Shown here in pieces: positions 55,392 to 62,347 of a stretch of 64,000 bases of DNA (the stretch's first letter is position 1; each line of letters begins with the position of its first letter). Below the pieces are notes generated by a model. That model saw only the letters and a program-made list of their open reading frames with translations, had not been told where the DNA came from and did not search any database. This stretch comes from Bacteroidota bacterium (GTDB lineage: Bacteria > Bacteroidota > Bacteroidia > B-17B0 > Aurantibacillaceae): positions 1 to 64,000 of the forward strand of contig JADBXZ010000010.1 in the NCBI GenBank assembly GCA_020403265.1, in the 5' to 3' direction. The position numbers and the translations under genes are program-made.

Positions 55392-57221
55392 TTACATTAA
55401 AGCGACATTTGATTTTTTCCCATGTTGTCCTCTGTGCTTTCCCTTTGTTTGTCTTCTGCGTTTTCTTCTGATTCCATTCAATGCGGCTTGTGGTTTTTTA
55501 GTGCTTCCAGTTTCTTTGTTTCCTTTAACCATTCGATAACCAATGTATATGACCGTTGCAGCACCTAATCCAATTCCTAAAGGCTTCATCCATTTTTTGT
55601 TGTTCTCCCAAAAATCTTTGAAGCCCTTTTTCTGTTCTCCACCACCACCAGCATCCCCATTTTTATTGGCATTTCCGTTTGTGCTATTCTCCTCTGCGTT
55701 GCTATTATCCTGAGAAGAATTACTCGAATCATTACGTTGCATGTTGGTATTACCGCTGTTATTAGTTGCAGGAGGTGAACTACTTTCAGAACTGTCATTA
55801 CCACCGCCAGATGAACTGTTGTTGCTTGACCCTCCACTGTTTGAACTGTTATTGATTCTTGCGGTCGGTGCATCTTCTCCACCACCACCACCACCACCAC
55901 CACCGCTATCTGATGTATCGGCTGATGTTTCGCCACCACCACCTTCATCTTTAAAATCGGCATTGTTCTTTTTATTCGGGAATAAATTTCCAACGCCTTT
56001 TAAGAGTGCTGCAATAGCAGTCATTACGGTTGTGGCTGATGCGATAGCTGCGCCAGATGCAACGGCTGAGCCTAATCCATCAGTACCTTCTAAGCCATTT
56101 ACAAATTCATCTTGGTAAACCGTTGCGCCTAAAAGTGTTGGTAGGCTGGAGTTCTCATTAATACCCGACATATCAATTTCATAGCCTTCCACTAATCCTA
56201 ATCCGTTGACTTCTTTGTTTCGGTTTCCTCTGCCTGTTAGAATGGCTTTTTTGAGGTTCTCTGGTTTACCGCCAGCCGTGAAAAAAATCTGTTCCATTTT
56301 GTAAAGGATTTTTTTCAGCTTGTCGAATTTGCTCATGTCAGCTCCTTTTTGTCTGGCTTCTGCTTCGCTTAGATACGCCCACTTTAATTTTTGTGGCACT
56401 TTCATAATGTTGAGTTTCATGGAGGCAAGGATGCCAGCACGAAGTAAAGCAGTTGCGGGATTAGCTTTATTGACAACATTAAGAGCTTTCTTAGCGAACG
56501 TTTTGAACTTTTGGAATCCTTTTTTCTTGCTTTTTCCGCCCTGATTCCCTTCGGGCATTGCAGAAGTGCTTTGGCGACGTTTAAAGAGTTTCCCTAAATC
56601 TCCCATTTCGTCATTCCAACCAAACAGAACCTGTGCGTCCACATTGCCGTTTAGTTTGTTGTCATCTTCTGTTCCGTTTAGATATTCTAAATCCATAATA
56701 AAATCTTTTTTTTCGGTGTATGGTTCTTCGTAATTAAATTCATTCACTACACAATCTATGGTAATGTATTTCCCATTCCCTATTGGTACAATCGGGTAGA
56801 TGTGTTGAAAATGATTTTGTTTGTACTTGGTTATTCGCATCACGCCTTTGATGTTGTGGTGTTGCAAAAGGCTTAGTACAGTTGTTGTAAAACAATCACA
56901 ATCCACTCCCCGAAAGCGGTCATGCCATAACCTCGCTGGGGAACGTACTTGCTCTTTTCCATCTTCATCTTTTTTATACTTCACATGCTCATACAAAAAG
57001 TGCCAGATGTTGCTGCATGTTTCGTAAAGGGTTGCTCCTTTTAATTGTGGGGCGATGCGTTCTGTTTGCCATAAGGTTTCCCTAACTACCTTTGGAATAA
57101 ACTTAACGGTATCGCTTACCGTTGCGCCTTTCTTTTTTGTGATGACTTCCAATGTTGCTTTCGGGAACAAATGGTCGTACTCTTCTCCGCTTCTTATACT
57201 CTTTAGTGTTTTGCTCTCCAT
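55392..57221 (-). CDS. transglutaminase/papain-fold protein with low-complexity linker and membrane helix
   Basis: A 609-residue multidomain protein. N-terminal transglutaminase-like domain (about 65-175): the catalytic Cys in RGVDCDCFTTTVLSLLQHH, His in HFQHIYPIV and Asp in YITIDCVVNEF. The middle contains NGLGLVEGYEIDMSGINE and VNGLEGTDGLG (about 335-385). A long Gly/Ser/Asn-rich stretch follows (about 420-540, with nine consecutive Gly), then one membrane helix (about 562-580) and a strongly basic tail (RRKRRR, KGKHRGQHGKK). It may act as a maturation protease or crosslinker; the other domains suggest a membrane-bound structural role. Confidence 0.68.
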   Translation of the reverse strand: MESKTLKSIRSGEEYDHLFPKATLEVITKKKGATVSDTVKFIPKVVRETLWQTERIAPQLKGATLYETCSNIWHFLYEHVKYKKDEDGKEQVRSPARLWHDRFRGVDCDCFTTTVLSLLQHHNIKGVMRITKYKQNHFQHIYPIVPIGNGKYITIDCVVNEFNYEEPYTEKKDFIMDLEYLNGTEDDNKLNGNVDAQVLFGWNDEMGDLGKLFKRRQSTSAMPEGNQGGKSKKKGFQKFKTFAKKALNVVNKANPATALLRAGILASMKLNIMKVPQKLKWAYLSEAEARQKGADMSKFDKLKKILYKMEQIFFTAGGKPENLKKAILTGRGNRNKEVNGLGLVEGYEIDMSGINENSSLPTLLGATVYQDEFVNGLEGTDGLGSAVASGAAIASATTVMTAIAALLKGVGNLFPNKKNNADFKDEGGGGETSADTSDSGGGGGGGGGEDAPTARINNSSNSGGSSNNSSSGGGNDSSESSSPPATNNSGNTNMQRNDSSNSSQDNSNAEENSTNGNANKNGDAGGGGEQKKGFKDFWENNKKWMKPLGIGLGAATVIYIGYRMVKGNKETGSTKKPQAALNGIRRKRRRQTKGKHRGQHGKKSNVALM

Positions 57222-57225
57222 GTTC

Positions 57226-57714
57226 TTATGCTTTTGGGTGTAAAGTCATGTCATCCGATTTTTCATAAGGCAGCTTCTTCCAGCCTAAATCAATGGTGCT
57301 GATGGTTTTTACTGAAATTACTACGGCTACTTTTTGTAATAGCAATTTGACAAGCCCTGCACCAATCGAAAAAATGCTTGTTACTGGAATCTTAATCATA
57401 ATGCTTTCGATGTTCGCTTCTCCGTATGCTGGTATCTTAATGTTTTTATCAATGACTTGTGATGTGCCTACCACTTTGTCTTTGTAAACAAGTTTTACAA
57501 ACGGAAATTTGATATTGAAAGAACTACGACTTGGATTTTTTAATTGTACATCTACTCTGATAGTTAAGCCGTCTAATTTGAGTGAATGTATTTTGGCGGT
57601 GGTAACGGATTCTAATTGTGTCTGCGCTCGGTTCAATCTGGATACATAGGTTACTAAACCAACTACACCTGCACCGATGCCTGATATGATTCCTATTTTT
57701 TTCCAGTTAGCCAT
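57226..57714 (-). CDS. LEA14-like (LEA type 2/WHy) protein with N-terminal membrane helix
   Basis: A 162-residue protein with an N-terminal hydrophobic helix (about 7-24) and a domain of the LEA type 2/WHy kind: LKLDGLTIRVDVQLKNPSRS, then INIKFPFVKLVYKDKVVG-like strands and IPAYGEANIESIMIKIPV. This fold is an Ig-like beta sandwich found in many membrane-attached proteins. It lies 4 bp from the 609-residue gene. In this setting it may be a membrane-attached structural component; the function is not known. Confidence 0.72.
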   Translation of the reverse strand: MANWKKIGIISGIGAGVVGLVTYVSRLNRAQTQLESVTTAKIHSLKLDGLTIRVDVQLKNPSRSSFNIKFPFVKLVYKDKVVGTSQVIDKNIKIPAYGEANIESIMIKIPVTSIFSIGAGLVKLLLQKVAVVISVKTISTIDLGWKKLPYEKSDDMTLHPKA

Positions 57715-57736
57715 TTTCTTTTTTTGTTTTGTGTTT

Positions 57737-57922
57737 TTACTTTTTTTTCATTTTGTTGGAGAAATAATCTCCTGTTAGTTTAAATGCCATCCAGATTGCT
57801 CCGCCTACGACTGCCTTTACTGCATAATCCGCTAAGCCCGAATAATCCAAATTGGCAAAGAGGATTGCTCCTGTTAAAAAGGTATGCGAGGTGCTATCTG
57901 CTACTGCTTCTGTTGTTTTCAT
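57737..57922 (-). CDS. small membrane protein, holin- or virion-membrane-like
   Basis: A 61-residue protein with a hydrophobic segment (about 14-22), the sequence YSGLADYAVKAVVGGAIWMAFKL forming a likely membrane helix, and a basic tail (NKMKKK). It could be a holin or an internal membrane protein of a particle. It opens the run of structural-type genes, after a 113-bp gap that may hold a promoter. Confidence 0.55.
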   Translation of the reverse strand: MKTTEAVADSTSHTFLTGAILFANLDYSGLADYAVKAVVGGAIWMAFKLTGDYFSNKMKKK

Positions 57923-58035
57923 GTGTCCTCCTTTTTTTTATTGTTGTTATTGTTATCGGGTACAAAGATTAGCAAGGCTTTTAGCGTGCTGACCGTATTT
58001 TAGTGTCTTATTCGTTTTGTGTGAATTTGTTTTTG

Positions 58036-58275
58036 TTATGCTGCGTTTTGTAGGTTATTATTGACTACTTGTGCTGGTAAACCATATTTTTCTATAATGG
58101 ATTTTACCTGAATCGTGCTGTACATGCCTGCTACTGGATTACCAATACTTGGTTCAATTTTTTCAGCCCATTTTTTTAAGATGTATTCTGAGATTTGCAT
58201 AATGCCTGCTAACTCTTTACGGCTGTATGGTTTAAGGTTGAATGGTTTTTCTAATACGATTACTTTTGTTGACAT
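58036..58275 (-). CDS. small helix-turn-helix protein (paralogue of 60212-60418)
   Basis: A 79-residue protein with KPYSRKELAGIMQISEYILKKW, a helix-turn-helix-like start, and a later TIQVKSIIEKYGLP. The order and spacing match the 68-residue protein at 60212-60418 (KPYTNKELSVFFNASDRTF, NQVEKIMELLGRP), so they are likely paralogues. A MerR/excisionase-like DNA-binding role is probable. It lies near the start of the leftward operon and may regulate it. Confidence 0.6.
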   Translation of the reverse strand: MSTKVIVLEKPFNLKPYSRKELAGIMQISEYILKKWAEKIEPSIGNPVAGMYSTIQVKSIIEKYGLPAQVVNNNLQNAA

Positions 58276-58310
58276 AGTTTCTTTTTTTTATAGATGAATT
58301 ATTTTTTGAT

Positions 58311-58883
58311 TTAGAAATTGAAATACTGAATGTGCATGATAGTGTTCATGTAGGTTTGCACTAAATCATGTTGTTTTAATTGGATGAGTTCTTTACGGAA
58401 TTGCAGAACTTCAATCACATTTTTTTTATCGCAGTATTTGTAAACGGCTTTTGCCAGTAAGCTAATACCCTCGTTATAGTGTGGTACTGTTTTTCGTTGT
58501 TCTTCAACTACGGCATACCAACCAGCCGTTCCAGCTAATCCGTTTTTGTAATTGATATTTAACCAATCAATCGGTTTTGAAATGTAACGTCCTTTTCTAC
58601 GTGCTAGGTAACGTTTAGCCAAGCAAACACGCTCCACTAATTGCTTAAATGTTTTTTCGTTGTTCTTACTTCCTTTAAAGTGTTCTGATAATAATGTTTT
58701 AAATTCTGCTGTTTCATCTTCGGAAAATAGTTGCGTATTCCATAAAGAGGCTTGGCAAAACAACCATAAATTTTCGATGAGAATTTCTCTTTTTGAGTAA
58801 GGATATAAACCACCTTTTACTACTCTTAAATTTGCTTTTAATTTGCTTCCGTTTGCTGAATTTGTTTTTTTAACTGCGCTCAT
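58311..58883 (-). CDS. unknown protein, first gene of the leftward operon
   Basis: A 190-residue basic helical protein. The segment KRYLARRKGRYISKPIDWL, followed by GLAGTAGWY, resembles conserved unnamed proteins that I associate with Bacteroidota mobile elements. It has no signal peptide. As the first gene after the 10-bp repeat array it may act in replication or regulation of the element, but no catalytic motif is visible. Start: ATG at 58883. Confidence 0.6.
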   Translation of the reverse strand: MSAVKKTNSANGSKLKANLRVVKGGLYPYSKREILIENLWLFCQASLWNTQLFSEDETAEFKTLLSEHFKGSKNNEKTFKQLVERVCLAKRYLARRKGRYISKPIDWLNINYKNGLAGTAGWYAVVEEQRKTVPHYNEGISLLAKAVYKYCDKKNVIEVLQFRKELIQLKQHDLVQTYMNTIMHIQYFNF

Positions 58884-58968
58884 TTTATTTATTTTTTATC
58901 GTTTATACTCTTTGTTGGTAAGGCTTATGCCGTTTGACGATACAAAGGTGCAACACTAAAAAAGGTCA

Positions 58969-59047
58969 ATGACCGCATTTGTCCGCATACTAAATTCTGT
59001 TGATTTTTTGACCGTAATTGACCGTATTTGTCCTAACTTGTCCTGAT
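58969..59047. repeat. phased 10-bp repeat array (iteron- or operator-like)
   Basis: Two blocks of 10-bp units: ATGACCGCAT and TTGTCCGCAT (58969-58988), then TTGACCGTAA, TTGACCGTAT, TTGTCCTAAC and TTGTCCTGAT head to tail (59008-59047). The unit length equals about one helical turn, so a protein would contact one DNA face. The array lies in the divergent gap between the leftward operon and the rightward gene at 59119. Confidence 0.7.
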
Positions 59048-59118
59048 ATTTTTTGTGAAACTTTTATCAGAAAATGACAAAAAATGGATTTATTATATTT
59101 ATCGACTTAAAAAAATGA

Positions 59119-59577
59119 ATGATGAAACAAAACTTATACATATTCAATGGCTATCCGAGTAAAAAATCTTTCTTTGTTGGTGTTGCTAAAGCAATAATTC
59201 TTTGTGATACTTTGAAACTGAGGAATATTAAAATGATTGTTCCCAGCTATGAGAACATGGTATATGACCAATTAGCGGAAGCTATTTGTGAAATGTGTAA
59301 TAGTCCATTAGAGGAAGTGTTGAAGCAAGTTAAAGGAAACGCTTTCCCATTTGAGAATTGTGGCTTACAGATAAAATCTGTTGGTAATTTTAGTGCTTTT
59401 TATCCTTATGAAAGTATTATTCTGATGATGTATCCCATAGTTGACACTTACTCTAAATTGAAAAAAGAAATTACTAATTATCCAAATGTAATTATGTGTG
59501 TCAATCCTGCTAATTACGATGAGTTACAAGATGTATTTTCGGAATTCAATATAATTGAGGATAATAAATTAGGATAA
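59119..59577 (+). CDS. unknown rightward protein in the control region
   Basis: A 152-residue soluble protein with mixed alpha/beta pattern (FVGVAKAIILCDTLKLRNI, SIILMMYPIVDTY). There is no known domain. It is the only rightward gene in the 32.9-62 kb stretch, divergent from the big operon and closed by an intrinsic terminator. It may be a regulator or immunity protein. The alternative second ATG (codon 2) is equally possible as the start. Confidence 0.6.
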   Translation: MMKQNLYIFNGYPSKKSFFVGVAKAIILCDTLKLRNIKMIVPSYENMVYDQLAEAICEMCNSPLEEVLKQVKGNAFPFENCGLQIKSVGNFSAFYPYESIILMMYPIVDTYSKLKKEITNYPNVIMCVNPANYDELQDVFSEFNIIEDNKLG

Positions 59578-59583
59578 TAAAAA

Positions 59584-59611
59584 AGCCGATTGCTATTTCT
59601 AACAATCGGCT
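59584..59611. terminator. convergent terminator
   Basis: The stem AGCCGATTG / CAATCGGCT with a 10-nt loop lies between the rightward gene ending at 59577 and the leftward gene ending at 59644. Confidence 0.75.
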
Positions 59612-59643
59612 AAAACTTAAAATATGAAAGTTTAAAATTACAA

Positions 59644-60123
59644 CTATTTTTTTCGTTTAGTACTTTTTCCTTTCCCTTTTTGGTCGTTCCATTCTAAGTC
59701 TTTGTGAAAATGATTAATCAATTCTTCTTCATAATACTTTCTTAGTCCCTCTGGCTGAACTCCTAAAAATTTCACTCCAATATCTTTACCTTCTTTAATA
59801 GCAGCATTTATTTGTTTTAATTTTGAACCTGTTTTTTCATGGTGTTTTGAAAAATGTTCTCGCATTCTATTTTTAAATTCCTTAGAGCTTCTTTGACCAA
59901 TGTATTTTAAATGCCAAGCTTTTGATTTGTTTTCTTTGATATAAAAAGCGTAAATGTTTGGTGTAAATTTTAATTCAGAAATTAATTTTTTTAGATTATC
60001 GTAGTCTATTTTACCTGATTTATCTGAGGGTAAATGAACTACATCAATGATATTATCGAAAAAATCAATCACTTTGTCAAGGTGCAATAGTTCTGGCTTA
60101 ATTTTTATTTCTTTTGCTTTCAT
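59644..60123 (-). CDS. GIY-YIG-like nuclease
   Basis: A 159-residue protein. Residues about 55-150 follow the GIY-YIG layout: PNIYAFYIKE (GIY position), HLKYIGQRSS (YIG), a conserved Arg-rich helix NRMREHFSKHH, and a late Glu helix YYEEELINHF followed by WN. A helical N-terminal part precedes it and a Lys-rich tail follows. Mobile-element GIY-YIG nucleases act in homing or against competing DNA; which applies is unknown. Confidence 0.65.
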   Translation of the reverse strand: MKAKEIKIKPELLHLDKVIDFFDNIIDVVHLPSDKSGKIDYDNLKKLISELKFTPNIYAFYIKENKSKAWHLKYIGQRSSKEFKNRMREHFSKHHEKTGSKLKQINAAIKEGKDIGVKFLGVQPEGLRKYYEEELINHFHKDLEWNDQKGKGKSTKRKK

Positions 60124-60158
60124 GGTTTCTATTTTTAATAAAGATAATAAAATAAAAA

Positions 60159-60181
60159 TGCCAGTCTATTTCAAACTGGCA
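60159..60181 (-). terminator. terminator of the small HTH gene
   Basis: TGCCAGT / ACTGGCA stem with a 9-nt loop, followed on the minus strand by a U-rich run; it lies 30 bp past the stop at 60212. Confidence 0.65.
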
Positions 60182-60211
60182 GCACTAATTTTTCAATAAA
60201 TAAGCTGAATA

Positions 60212-60418
60212 CTATTTCTCAATAATCTCATAAGGTCTTCCTAGAAGCTCCATAATTTTCTCTACTTGGTTCACACTCCAACGGTGTCCGTTTCTTTCTC
60301 CTAAATGGTGTCTAATCTTTGCCATATCTCGTCTAAAAGTTCTGTCACTGGCATTGAAAAATACCGATAGTTCCTTGTTTGTGTATGGCTTAATTACCAA
60401 TCTGATTACTGTACTCAT
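60212..60418 (-). CDS. small helix-turn-helix DNA-binding protein
   Basis: A 68-residue protein with KPYTNKELSVFFNASDRTFRR, a helix-turn-helix-type beginning, and a basic second half (GERNGHRWSVNQVEKIM). It resembles the 79-residue protein at 58036-58275. It lies 42 bp downstream of the XRE-ImmA-like gene and may share its transcript. The likely role is transcription control of the element. Confidence 0.6.
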   Translation of the reverse strand: MSTVIRLVIKPYTNKELSVFFNASDRTFRRDMAKIRHHLGERNGHRWSVNQVEKIMELLGRPYEIIEK

Positions 60419-60460
60419 CTTCTCTCTCTATTTAATGTATTTAAACGCTTATATGTACTT

Positions 60461-61498
60461 TTAATTGCTATATCTACTCAAAAAATCTTCTTGTTCAAGA
60501 TGAAGAAACGAAGCCATTTTAGCGATACTTATTTTTTGTTTAGTACGGTAATGAGTTAGTAAATCCCTTACCAGTTTGTATTGCTCTGCTTGAATATCTA
60601 ATTCTTTAGGCTCTCTTCTGCGTATATTTTGTTGATTGAATTGTTGTATTAAATAGCGTTTTTGATTATCGGTTAAAATTTCTAAATCTGATGCTCTATA
60701 AACCAGTGATTGCATGGATACTTTCCACTTGCGTTTTAACTCGCCTAATTTTGGTAAACTTAAATCTTCGAGGTCTTTATAAATTTCTTTTTCTGGCATT
60801 AATAATTCAGCTGCAAATAAATTAGCTTCGTGCGATAAATCCCTGTCGTATGCTGGAGAGGTATATAGGTGCATAACCAAATGACCTAACTCGTATGCTA
60901 GTGTAAATCGTTGTCTATCTCCCAACAAACTTTTATTGGTTACGATGATGGGGAATTTATCTAATGCCATTGTGCATCTGCCATCCACACGCTCTGTATT
61001 AAAATCCAAACTCACTAAAAGTATGTGGTGCTTTTCTAATACTTCACTCAGGTTATTAATAGCTCCTTTATCCAGCTTCCACAATTTGCGTAATTGCTTA
61101 GCGCATTCTTGTGGCGTACCGTATTTATTTACATCCAGTATAGGTAGTTTTATATCCTCGTATCTTATAGCATCTAATAACTGTTCGATATTTAATCGTG
61201 AGATATTGATATTAGCTTCAATTTGCGATATTAGTTTTGCTGCAACTACGTTACGCTTACGGTAACTTAACGATAGGGGCAATACTTCTCCTTTTTGATA
61301 GAAAAAGCTCTCTGGATAATGTAGGGTCTTGGCTAATTTCTCTATCACATCTTCGCTAATACCAAACACATCATTTTCCCAACGCCAAGCAGTTGGTTTT
61401 GTTACATTCAATTTCTCTGCTAAATCCAAATGTACCATTCCACGAGATTCTCTGGCAATGGTTATCATGTGCGGATTTACTTTTTTTACTGTTTCCAT
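60461..61498 (-). CDS. XRE-ImmA-like regulator with altered HExxH site
   Basis: A 345-residue protein with an XRE helix-turn-helix (about 10-60: RESRGMVHLDLAEKLNVTKP) and an ImmA/IrrE-type domain (about 150-260: FTLAYELGHLVMHL, later EANLFAAELLMP). In active ImmA proteases the zinc motif begins His-Glu (HELGH); here the first His is Tyr (TAC), a one-base change, while the second His and the downstream ANxFAAxLLMP block are intact. It may be an inactive, purely regulatory version. ImmA proteins usually cleave phage-type repressors, fitting the XRE repressor gene nearby. Confidence 0.85.
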   Translation of the reverse strand: METVKKVNPHMITIARESRGMVHLDLAEKLNVTKPTAWRWENDVFGISEDVIEKLAKTLHYPESFFYQKGEVLPLSLSYRKRNVVAAKLISQIEANINISRLNIEQLLDAIRYEDIKLPILDVNKYGTPQECAKQLRKLWKLDKGAINNLSEVLEKHHILLVSLDFNTERVDGRCTMALDKFPIIVTNKSLLGDRQRFTLAYELGHLVMHLYTSPAYDRDLSHEANLFAAELLMPEKEIYKDLEDLSLPKLGELKRKWKVSMQSLVYRASDLEILTDNQKRYLIQQFNQQNIRRREPKELDIQAEQYKLVRDLLTHYRTKQKISIAKMASFLHLEQEDFLSRYSN

Positions 61499-61528
61499 TT
61501 TTAATCCTGTTCTAAAAATTCTACCTCA

Positions 61529-61536
61529 CAAAGATA
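61529..61536 (-). promoter_or_regulatory. -7 box upstream of the XRE-ImmA-like gene
   Basis: The minus-strand TATCTTTG fits TAnnTTTG and lies about 30 bp before the start codon at 61498. A clear -33 element was not found. Confidence 0.35.
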
Positions 61537-61777
61537 AATAACTATTTTGTAATATTTCGTAATAAGTTACATTAAAAGTTTAATTAAATAACGTAACTAA
61601 TTGATATACAGATGAATTGTTTTTTAAGGTTCGGAGTTAATTGTATAGTAAATTTAATAAACCCTGTAATTGCTTTTACAAGATTTGAAAAATTATTGGA
61701 CGTTGATTTTCAAAATGTTACGTTTTATAGCAATATTTAGCTACAAAATATAGCAAATCATTAGGTCAAAAACAGGA

Positions 61778-62011
61778 TTAAATTTTCACTTTATAGGTTA
61801 AATCCGCAAGTGAGATATTTAGCACACGAACAATTTTTAGATACGTTACTATTCCGCTGTTTACCTCTCCTAATTCAATACGGCTAAGGTGTTTTTCGGA
61901 TGAGCCAATTTCATAAGCCAGTTGCGCTCTGGAAATGCTCTTTTCGGTTCTAATACGTCTAATATTAATGCCTATTTGTTGTAAATCGGATATTTTTGGT
62001 TTTACTGCCAC
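61778..62011 (-). CDS. XRE-family repressor
   Basis: A 77-residue lambda-repressor-like DNA-binding protein consisting of one XRE domain: IGINIRRIRTEKSISRAQLA, then GSSEKHLSRIELGEVN and the closing helix LADLTYKV. The start is GTG at 62011, abutting operator O1, so a leaderless or very short-leader message is likely. The two palindromes at 62012-62060 are probable binding sites, giving autoregulation and control of the rightward promoter. It has no dimerisation or cleavage domain of its own. Confidence 0.9.
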   Translation of the reverse strand: MAVKPKISDLQQIGINIRRIRTEKSISRAQLAYEIGSSEKHLSRIELGEVNSGIVTYLKIVRVLNISLADLTYKVKI

Positions 62012-62027
62012 ATGTCAAATCTGACAT
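62012..62027. promoter_or_regulatory. operator O1, palindrome TGTCA-N4-TGACA
   Basis: ATGTCAAATCTGACAT is a 6+4+6 dyad directly beside the GTG start of the XRE repressor. Its centre is 33 bp from that of O2, about three helical turns. Confidence 0.8.
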
Positions 62028-62044
62028 ATTTATAACATTTAATC

Positions 62045-62060
62045 ATGTCATATTTGACAT
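62045..62060. promoter_or_regulatory. operator O2, palindrome TGTCA-N4-TGACA
   Basis: ATGTCATATTTGACAT shares both half-sites with O1. It contains the TTTG that serves as the -33 box of the rightward promoter, so repressor binding would block that promoter. Confidence 0.8.
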
Positions 62061-62083
62061 GAAATGTTTTAATTTTACCTTTG
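62053..62083 (+). promoter_or_regulatory. rightward Bacteroidota promoter controlled by O2
   Basis: TTTG (62053-62056), a 19-bp spacer and TACCTTTG (62076-62083) match the Bacteroidota -33/-7 consensus TTTG-N19-TAnnTTTG exactly. The gene start is at 62119. Confidence 0.7.
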
Positions 62084-62118
62084 ATTAATAAAACAAAAAT
62101 CTTCTATTTACCAAAGAT

Positions 62119-62346
62119 ATGGAAGCGAGTAAAAGGATAAGTATTTTAAAAGCCATTATAAGCAAAGGAGGATTAATGGGCAGTTGTGCAAAGATTTATT
62201 TGGATGATGAAATGATGGGGCATCGGTTTATAATTGAATGCGCTGACCAATGCCATACTGCATTGATTGCCGAATACTTTGGTTCGGAGCTTGTATCAGA
62301 TATTGTAAGGTATAGTAAGGGTTTTAGTAAAACATTAAACAATTAA
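62119..62346 (+). CDS. small unknown protein, repressor-controlled
   Basis: A 75-residue protein with mixed helices (ASKRISILKAIISKG) and a Cys-containing middle. No known domain is recognised. It is the first gene after the O2-controlled promoter and is followed 1 bp later by the receiver-like gene. In phage-like logic it could be an early or antirepressor gene, but nothing in its sequence proves this. Confidence 0.6.
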   Translation: MEASKRISILKAIISKGGLMGSCAKIYLDDEMMGHRFIIECADQCHTALIAEYFGSELVSDIVRYSKGFSKTLNN

Positions 62347-62347
62347 A

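Noticed and set aside
55870-55910. Simple-sequence CCA tract as phase-variation switch
   Set aside because: A triplet repeat changes only the number of Gly residues and cannot turn the frame on or off.
61612-61740. 42-codon rightward open frame between the two XRE genes
   Set aside because: It is short, has no similarity to known proteins or good ribosome-binding context, and lies in AT-rich intergenic DNA; I see no firm support for translation.
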